Position numbers and translations under genes: made by a program | In this document: piece by piece, positions 56,359-64,000 of the stretch | Layout: each line of letters opens with the position of its first letter | Position numbering within the stretch: the first letter of the stretch is position 1 | The notes under the pieces: generated by a model | What the model was told of the DNA's origin: nothing | The model's input: the letters and a program-made list of their open reading frames with translations, nothing else | Databases searched by the model: none | From: Gnetum montanum | Taxonomy: Eukaryota; Streptophyta; Gnetopsida; Gnetales; Gnetaceae | Direction of reading: 5' to 3' | Length of the DNA: 64,000 bases | NCBI GenBank assembly: GCA_015680685.1 | Contig: MNCI01018878.1 | Span: 40,139 to 104,138, forward strand

Positions 56359-58427
56359 GTATGTGATTCTTGGATCCATCTTATCTTTAGCAGAAAATTG
56401 TTTAATCTCATAACCAAAATTGTTAAAAATATTTTGTTTCTTTTCATTAATACACCTAATCCATGTTGGTCCTCTACTTCTCATTAAATCTAATAATATG
56501 CGTAGAAACATTTCATTACATACATTACAAGAACATGCATTTGTAAAACTTCTAATTGTAGTATTAAAATTCTATATCATGTAAGCAATTTCTGTAGATG
56601 TTTATTGTAGGTTTGGAAAATATGGAATAGGTTTTGAAGAAGGCATTTCCACTGTTGGTACAATGGCAACATTTGTAGCTTCATGTATTTGATGATATAA
56701 TTCATCATCGTGTTGACATTGCCTTGTTTGGTGCTCACTCTCGCTATATTGCACTTGTTGTTGATCTTGTTGCAATTGTTCTTCTACGTCTGGTTTTTGA
56801 TACAAATGTAGCTTGAATAATAGGCACAAATGCATTTCCAATGTCTTGTAAGAGTCAAAAATATTAGGAAACATGAAATAAATATTGAATAAAAATATAT
56901 ACTAACTTGAGTATGGGTAGATAATAACAACTTGCATTTCTTGTTAATTATTTAGATTATTATTAATAATAATGTGGATCATTCCAACAGATGAATTTCT
57001 AGCTGATGAGAGAAGATTCAAAGTTGATGCACACTAAAAACATATTTTCAATGTAACTATGTAAATAACATGATAATATTTACTCAGATTAAAGTTATAG
57101 ATGTAGAATGCAAAAATTTATTTGTTTTGAAATTTTTAAATATGCATAAATAAATTTGGTATTCTACTCTTGAATTTGGTAGAATTCGTTGTTGTTCTCA
57201 CTCATGTCATTTTGATTCTCGTTTCTAAAATCGTTCTCTCCTTTGCACTCATCAATTCTAGATTTCTAGTTTCTTCGATCTGTAGTCATCATTGACCTCA
57301 GCCATGTGCAAGCCCATTGCCATGACCTCCATGAATCACATTATCCATTGCAACTAATGGTTGTTATATATGATTTGAATAGACTGATCTATGCTTTCCC
57401 TATTAGAACTAATAGTAATAGGATTCATGTTTTTAAAAATGCCTAAATTTAAATATTCAACTTCATCATCCTTAAACATGCAGCTTAAGTCTAATATCTT
57501 ACAATAAAATTTAGCTTTATTTTTTTACCTATTCAAAATATTTTCTTTCTATTTTTTAAGCATATTCTAAATCCATTATTTTGTTACAACTTTTAAAACT
57601 TATTATTTACATAACATGGATGTTATTGAGAATTTGAGTTTTAAAAGATTTTTGTGGTTAGTGTGAACCTTGACTAATGTGATTAAATGATCATTATCCT
57701 ATCCATTAGGGTTCTAAGCCAAGTCCAATCACTTAGCAATGATATCACATTATGTCATACTAAGTTCTTATAATACCCTATCCTACCACTCTTAGCTAGG
57801 ATGAAGTGATGCTTAGGGTTGCCAGTAACAACACAATGGAAGCATGATAAATTGTAAACTAATGATGCATAAAAATGCATTGAGAATAAACCACTCAATA
57901 TATATAATATTAGAAAATATTAAATTGCATAAAAATCAATACCAAATTTTAAACTAAGCATACTTTTCAATTTATAAAATTGTATATCTCTACACAAACT
58001 AAAGCTCAATATTGCTTTCACAAGATACAAAACATAAATTTCATCATATACATAAGAGTATAGTGAGGGTCATACAAACATGAATAGTCCATACTATTTT
58101 ACATGAAAATATACATCAACCAGTCCTAGAAGTTTTTTCCCTCCTCTGCTGTATGTCTCTTAATTCTTTCCTACATCCCTACGGCTTCCACCTATAACTA
58201 AACAAAGTTAGCATAAAATTGAGTGAGAAGCTTTTATAGTTCCCTTGATAAATGGTCAACAAATGCTGCATTGGAGGAGAGGAATGGGATACAAAGTAAC
58301 CTGCATTAACTATTAGTCTTGCACAGGCTTAAGTAACACATGTACATATCATATATTATAGAACACTAGCATAATCATTACTAAAGAGAATACATAGCTA
58401 TCATACAATTACAGATATAATCATTGT
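56359..58427. other. Spacer between LE9 and LE10
   Basis: AT-rich. On the minus strand 56345-56560 reads DLMRSRGPTWIRCINEKKQN and FNNFGYEIKQFSAKDKMDPR without a stop, and 56602-56874 is a Gln/His-rich open frame. Both could be relics of an unrelated gene or transposon that I do not recognise. 57000-58427 shows nothing recognisable. Confidence 0.4.
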
Positions 58428-59253
58428 TGATGAGCAGAGACTAGTCCCTATGCCCATCCAAATTAGTAAATATGAGTAAGCAATCCAGTTGAATTCTATA
58501 GACTTTAGCTCTATAAGTACACTAGGTCTAGGTAATGAACCTAATAGACATGATTGTTGTCTTCTTAGTTCACTTATGAAGTGCAAAAGTATGGTTAAGT
58601 GTAACTAACGCATTTTATTTTTATCATTTTTTGTTTTTTGTTTAATTTATCTAAGTGCTAAGAAATAAAGTAATTAAATGGTTAATCAATCTAATAACTA
58701 ACTAATGCTTAGCTAATCCTAACATAAGCATCCATTCCCATTTGTTTTACACATCCTAAACACATTACAATGCTACTAAGTTACCAAGCATTAAGCACTA
58801 TTGGAATCACCAAGGGTTAACTATATGCTCAAGATGATCATACTTATGTACTTTAATTATTGAAAAATTAATTAATTAAGTGAATTCATTAAAGTAAAGT
58901 AAATGAGTAATAAATTAATTAAGTTAACATTAAGCTAAGTCCATGTGTTGCAAGGTTTATGAAGAAAGCTCATATTTATTACCATTCACATTGAGGTGCT
59001 CAGGTACATCAGTGCCTAAATAAAGATCTATACACTTCTCACTACTACTGTGGCCACTTAGAAAATATTCCAACTTTGGGAAGATGAAAATGCCAAAGTT
59101 CAACTAGCAACTAATGATTGAATGTTAGAAATGTAGCTAATGAGCATGTATTTATAGGAAATACAAGACACTATGTTGATACATACTCATCAACATAGTA
59201 AACCATGTGTCAATGGAATCCCATTAATGCAAGTGAATGGCAACAAATCATCA
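58428..59253 (-). repeat. LE10 3' LTR (826 bp), divergent subfamily
   Basis: Low end TGATGAGCAGAGACTAGTCCC, high end CAAATCATCA (minus start TGATGATTTGTTGCC). It contains an inverted repeat CTATGTTGAT / ATCAACATAG (59171-59180, 59189-59198). The ATCTTTATT/AATAAAGAT theme is visible as TATTTATTACC...TAAATAAAGATC (58974-59028). The polypurine tract (inverse of CATTTAATCATGGGGGTA) is at 59254-59271. Confidence 0.85.
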
Positions 59254-59490
59254 TACCCCCATGATTAAATGAAAACTCATCCTTGAGTGAAAAAAAGAAG
59301 GAACAATTTATTTACAAAATTTTGAAAAGGTATGGGATTATTAACTACTATTAACACAAACAAACACTAAGTGCCCAAGTGTACGGATTTACAATATTTA
59401 CAAAATTTGGTATTCATGATAGAAAAATTGAACACCATGACAAAAAATGATATCACAACTCCTCTGGTAGCTTGAAGACAAGGAGAGAAA

Positions 59491-61345
59491 TCAGAAGGTC
59501 CCAAGTGATGGAGGTTCCTTAGGCTATCACACATCATCTACCTATTCGAGTTGTTGAAGGGTCTCATTCACATTCGCCTTCACTAGTTTCATTTCTTTTT
59601 CATTGATCTCCTTCTACAAGTCAACTTGATCCCTATAATGATTCTTGACCTTTTTGGATTTAAGGGTCTCATTCTTCCAGGTAACAATTTCAATTGTAAA
59701 ACTCTAGCAAAGGGCATAAACCTTGTCCATTGAGAGATTACGATTCTCTACTACCAACCTCCTTAGGTTTATTATCACCTTGGCAAGCTTTTTTTACTAT
59801 TGTTTCATATATTCAATCATTTTCTCCTTATTGAGCTTAATAGTATGCAAGTGATGATTATTTTTTATCAAATTTACATTCTCCTAGAAAACCTCCAATA
59901 AGTCCTTTTAAATGTTGTAGATGGTGGCATCAACTAAGGACTAGTTAAAGATTTCATACTCCTTTACGTACTTAGCCTCTTGAAGTTTGGATTGAAGTTG
60001 CTAAAAAGCTTCATCTGTGGTCATTGCTTGGCTGAGTACCTTAGAATCAACAAGCTAGGCTCTAATTTTTACAACCTTCATATCTTGCACTAACTTTCAG
60101 CTCTAGTTGTTTTAAGTTGCGCCTCTACGATGATGCACTTGCCTCTTGTATGAAATAGTGTTGACTAGGTAGCAGTGATGTCACTTGAAAGGTCAAAGAC
60201 CTCTAGAATTAGTCACCAAGTTCCCACTAGTCATTCCAAAAACTCCTCGTGTTGGGCTGTATTGAGTCTCCTCCTAATCATTCCTATGGATATCTAGACA
60301 TCTCTAAGCATAACACTATTCAACATATATGTTGCAAGAACATTCAAGGCTTTGCCCACTTTGTCTACCACCACCTTGGCTACTATTTCCTACCCTTGGT
60401 GTCACATCACAAAGATAGTCCTCCCATATCCCTCCTTCAAGCACATAGAAAAGGTAGTAGCATTTCTAGAGATTTCTGGGAACTTCTACTATTCTGGAAT
60501 GGACATTGTTAACTCTCGAGCACTAGGATTTGAACACATGGATGCCTACATTCATTGAGTAGAAAAATTTGATACCATGTTCTTCAACTAGCTTATTGTA
60601 TAAGTTACCTTGTTTAGATGGCTCAAGGCTGGTCGGTAGACAAAAAAATCATCACTCGAACCTACTTATTACTGTTGCAAGAGTTGCTCTTGGAGTTTTT
60701 GCTTATGCTCTATGGTAGCGTGCACCTCTAGTGTTGTTTCATAAGTGGGTGGTGCTGGTAGCTACTCCTCTTGCTTGGTTACGATAGGGACCTTGTCTTT
60801 CATTATCTCTACCCCAAGAGGTGGCAAAAGAATGTCTTCATGTATCATTAGAGTAGTGGGATATCCCTCCACTTTTACATAATTTTTTGATCAAGCATAG
60901 AAAGGGAAGTGCCTTCCTCCCATCACCATATACCTTGAACCTCTTCTCTATCTCAAGATAGATTAACTGTGGGAGGTTGACAAGGAATTTCCTACTCAAA
61001 GTGATGCATGCATGAGTAGAGAAGGTTGTCACCTTGCTAGGCCTCACTGTTGGATTGAGGTGGTAGGCTGCCATCTTGAAATAAAAATGTTCTATCATTG
61101 TGAGTGCATCAAAATCTTTATGGCCCATTCCATAGCACCGCTATACCCACTCTTTTTTTATCTCTAAGTTTGCTTGCGTAGAGATCTCTACTACATTGGT
61201 TCTACTTTTAGGCAAGCTAAGGACTTGAGGGATGGCCTTCACCAAGTAGGACACACTGATGTCCTTGATTTTTACCATGGCATTATGCTACTTTTTGTTC
61301 CAAAAGAGATATGTCTCTTCCATGTACCACTTCCTGATGGAAGTG
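59491..61345 (-). pseudogene. LE10 env-position ORF, N-terminally truncated
   Basis: The best preserved central domain of the four copies: the open frame 60838-61128 contains HKDFDALTMIEHFYFKMAAY, HLNPTVRPSKVTTFSTHACI, NLPQLIYLEIEKRFKVYGDG and GRKALPFLCLIKKLCKSGGI. Upstream (minus) is EETYLFWNKK, then NAMVKIKDISVSYLVKAIPQ and VLSLPKSRTN. The alternation of an early aromatic strand, a long helix-rich centre and a late LPFLCLI...LC box matches my recollection of the putative plant transposon protein domain. Downstream, to the stop at 59491, the reading is full of stops and coiled-coil-like. Confidence 0.65.
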
Positions 61346-62845
61346 ATGATGGGCCACATGGGAGAGTTGTACAATTGGGTTTTGAAACAATAAGAAAAGA
61401 AAACAAAAACCCAAATTCTCTAGGTGCAGGAGATGGTGTTTTACTTTTGGTGGTGACTAAAACAAAAGAAATGTAGTGGTGATTTTTCTTTTTTTGCGAT
61501 GCATAATGTATAATGCACATTATACATCAAAGTTTCCTTTTATTTTTCACTTGCATGATGCATAAGCTTTCAATTAATTTTTTTTACTATATATTTTTTT
61601 CATAAGCTTATTTTATTTTATTTCTTTCTCAATTAATTCCCTACTTTTCATACATGTATAATGAACACACTAGGACTCTAATTTAAAATTTGTTTGAACC
61701 TATGAGATCCATATCAAATGCTCTACAAATCCACATGCCATAATCACACCCAAGCATCACACAACATAGTGTTATAATTTGAATGCATAAATACTAAAAT
61801 TATACATAAAGCATAAATACATACCAAATAGTTGCTCTTGTACCCCAACCCACTATGCTGGCCAACTACATTACACAATTAAGGTTTATGTCGCATGGGT
61901 TTATTAGTATGTGAAGATCTTCTTGGATAGGTAATTTAGACAATTTCTACATTTGTAGTAGCAAATTCAACATTCATCACTATCTTGATTTTCTTGTCTT
62001 TACTCAAATGAATGATTTGTTAACATAACTAGTTCCAAAGTAAAACTTTCTCCCATGATTGAAGATATTATTGTTTTTTTCTTCAAATTACCTTGATCAT
62101 AGCTAAATATATGGTGTATTAATGTGCCACTCATTTAGCACTTTAGCTATATATTTATTATTTTCTCAAATAATTTATTTAAGTTTTTAAATTAATAAAT
62201 TTAAAAATTGATTTTTTATGTTGAAAATAATGAAAACTAGTGTTAAATAAATCATTCATGGTAGTTGTTGAGTCTTAAATTTTGTGTGGGCAATTTGGTA
62301 AGTGAGTCCTTATATAATCATAATAATTTTTTGAAGTTCATGTGTTGGCCCAATGTTATGATGATAATTATTTATTTTCCATGAAAAAGGCCCAATCAAG
62401 CCCAAAAAAGGAGACTCTAACAAGATTTTTTGGTTGAAGTACATTTTAAATAATTTTTTCGTAGGCAAAGGAACTTATGATTGGTAGCATAAAGCCTACC
62501 CACATAGTAAGGTAGATAGACCTACTAGATAAGAGTGTCAAACCACAAGACTACTCAACTATTACTACAACCATAAGTGGACATAATAATCAAATCCATA
62601 ACCTTCTAACTAAGAAATGAGTATCTTGATTACTATGGTACACCCCTACATGTAGAATTCGGTTTGAAAGAGCAATAATTTAATTGCATGCCCTTTCATG
62701 TGAAAGGAAAAATTTTTTAATGCATATATTTGTAAGTCACAAATAGTTTATAAGTAGATTATGACATTGCACCTACAATATCATAGCTATCATATTATAT
62801 GTTTTCAAATAATATTATAGATGTAATATACCTAGGGTAGATAAG
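61346..62845. other. Spacer between LE10 and LE11
   Basis: AT-rich, no gene recognised. ATGTATAATG-CA-CATTATACAT (61505-61526) is a 10-bp-arm inverted repeat. The plus open frame 61174-61476 is largely antisense to the LE10 ORF. ATAAG at 62841-62845 would be the left target duplication of LE11. Confidence 0.5.
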
Positions 62846-63822
62846 TGATGGGACGTGATATCGCATGAGCCGCGATATCACGTACGCGATATCGTAGCCA
62901 TCGTGATATCGCATCTCTTGCGATATCGCGTCGTCCCCTGCAACATCGCATACGTTATATCACGGTCTGCTGCCATATCTATAAATAAGAGGTGGCACTC
63001 CCCTTATTCCTTATCCTAGGCTTAAAGTAGCGAAGCTCTGGTGGATTGATCACCCCAGAGATAGATTATTTTCCATGTGCTCGCAGTAGGAGTCCCCAAG
63101 TGAACGGATCTTTATTCAAGCAGCTTTGTACCTGAACGCAAGTTGTGTATGGAAATAATGATGAGCTTTGTGGATAAACCTTGTAGTACATGGAATAGGT
63201 TTATTACATGTTATTTATTACTTGCATTAGTGCGGTATGAGTACGACTTGATTACGAGCATTTAAGAATGTGTACGGTTAGTCAAGGAATTGGTTACTCA
63301 TCGCGATTAGTCTCTCTCACCCTAAACTCCTAGAATGTGGGTTAAGTATGACTTGGTTACGAGCATTCAAGGATGTGTACGGTTAGCCAAGAAACGGATG
63401 CTTATCATACTTAGGTTAGTTAAGTGCCTCAATACGACCACTTTGAGCACATGCATTACGTGTGGTGATCCCAGTAACGATTAGCGTTTGGTAGCCACAG
63501 TTGCATAGTTCAGGGTATGTACGGTAAGTGGGAACGAATGCTGATGCTAGGGACTTAGTGCATTAGTTAGAGTTACTCTTAGTTTCTCAACCCTTTCCTC
63601 GTAGTGCAAAAGACATAAACAAAAAATACCATAAAAATCATATACCTCAGGCTTTCTTAACCATACATCGTGACACATACAAGCAAGCCTGGGAAGACAA
63701 CGATTAATTAACCCCAAGTGTTCCAAGTGGTGTGTAGGTATTTAGTCTACATAGTTTGACTGGATCATGTGTGCGATGCTCGTATTCATATGGTTGAGTG
63801 TAGGGATGCCCGCCACTCATCA
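62846..63822 (+). repeat. LE11 5' LTR (977 bp)
   Basis: It starts TGATGGGACGTGATATCGC and ends CGCCACTCATCA. GATATC array 62853-62965, TATAAATA near 62980, ATCTTTATT near 63107, and a mutated second arm AATAATGAT near 63153. One unit of the U5 GACTTGATTACGAGCATTTAAG repeat is shorter than in LE5. Confidence 0.93.
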
Positions 63823-63823
63823 T

Positions 63824-63841
63824 TGGTGCCGTTGCTGGGGA
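63824..63841 (+). promoter_or_regulatory. LE11 primer-binding site (tRNA-Asp)
   Basis: TGGTGCCGTTGCTGGGGA, two C-to-T changes from the tRNA-Asp complement. Confidence 0.93.
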
Positions 63842-63966
63842 CTAAGTGTTTGTATGCCAATTAGAACATAAGGAAATCATTCAAATCATTAGGAGCCTTA
63901 ACGAACCTCCGGGTTAATTAATTAAATAAGAATTTATATAACGTTGAAATAGCACACCGATAAAAA

Positions 63967-64000
63967 ATGACTTCTTCTCACAAAGCTAATTCACCTAGGA
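63967..64000 (+). CDS. gag: LE11 gag, first codons only
   Basis: ATG at 63967 reads MTSSHKANSPR, matching LE5 gag (MTSSHKSNSPPR). Cut by the window edge, so its integrity cannot be judged. Confidence 0.75.
   Translation, partial: MTSSHKANSPR

Larger units (their letters stand above)
58428..61345 (-). mobile_element. LE10: 3' LTR plus env-position ORF, truncated
   Basis: Minus-strand fragment: LTR, polypurine tract, short 3' flank and the C-terminal and central parts of the env-position ORF. It stops near 61345, within the GETYLFWNKK segment. Nothing upstream of this (gag, pol, PBS) is present to the right. Confidence 0.8.
62846..64000 (+). mobile_element. LE11: 5' end of another GATATC-subfamily element
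   Basis: 5' LTR (62846-63822), PBS and gag start, running off the window. The leader after the PBS matches LE5 closely (CGGGTTAATTAATTAA and GATAAAAAATGACTTCTTCTC), so LE11 belongs with LE5/LE7. Confidence 0.92.

Noticed and set aside
61174-61476. 100-codon plus-strand ORF
   Set aside because: Its first two thirds are antisense to the LE10 ORF; the remainder has no motif.
62460-62660. Possible tRNA-like sequence near LE11
   Set aside because: I could not fold acceptor, anticodon and T arms with the required invariant bases on either strand.

Overview
This window looks like nuclear DNA from a land plant with a large, repeat-rich genome; I cannot name the species. Nearly everything recognisable is Ty3/gypsy LTR retrotransposon in various states of decay. 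The primer-binding sites match the 3' end of plant tRNA-Asp (consensus TGGCGCCGTTGCCGGGGA), the primer known for the Athila group. The layout gag - protease - RT - RNase H - integrase - long 3' region with an extra ORF also fits the Athila/Tat branch. There is no bacterial operon, CRISPR array or RNA gene, and I found no intact cellular gene. Reading frames are riddled with stops, many of them Trp(TGG)->TAG/TGA or Gln(CAA/CAG)->TAA/TAG, as expected after cytosine methylation and deamination.

I number the LTR elements LE1-LE11. LE1 (1-512, +) is an LTR end inserted into the pol of LE2 (513-6483, -), which has gag, protease, RT and RNase H plus its 5' LTR. LE2 abuts LE3 (6484-9469, -), a gag/protease remnant of a different Ty3 lineage. 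LE3 is in turn interrupted by LE4 (9470-15722, +; 5-bp target duplication GTGAG), which has gag and a short 3' ORF but no visible pol. LE5 (16923-24365, +; target duplication AGTAT) is a clean non-autonomous element: gag, protease and 3' region, with RT/RNase H/integrase deleted. LE6 (25071-26832, -) is a 3' LTR plus the end of an interior. LE7 (26833-31645, -) is permuted: the 3' half of one interior, one LTR, then the 5' half of an interior.

31646-35340 is the only long stretch not dominated by LTR elements. It holds a candidate coding exon with a destruction-box-like motif, a 94-bp tandem duplication and a 408-bp fold-back (MITE-like) element. LE8 (35341-48238, +) is the most complete element: both LTRs, gag, protease, RT, RNase H, integrase and a long env-position ORF. 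It faces LE9 (48473-56358, -), a relative lacking protease to integrase, so the two converge as a giant inverted pair with a 234-bp spacer. LE10 (58428-61345, -) is a 3' LTR plus env-position ORF. LE11 (62846-end, +) is a 5' LTR, PBS and the first codons of gag.

The recurrent design is the most interesting part. (1) Each LTR subfamily opens with its own array of short palindromes (GCGATATCGC in one, GTCGAC/AGGCCT cores in another, other inverted repeats in two more). (2) The poly(A) signal AATAAAGAT is preceded by its exact inverse, ATCTTTATT, giving a predicted hairpin. (3) A polypurine motif TAGTCATGGGGG occurs both at the 3' LTR and again ahead of the env-position ORF, and in LE8/LE9 a U3-like palindrome cluster sits there too. 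(4) The env-position ORF begins at an AG|ATGGC context in the best copies and is kept even in elements that have lost pol. Single-N joins flanked by duplicated sequence at 18095 and 27303 look like assembly artefacts. The two long N runs hide part of LE4 gag and part of LE7.
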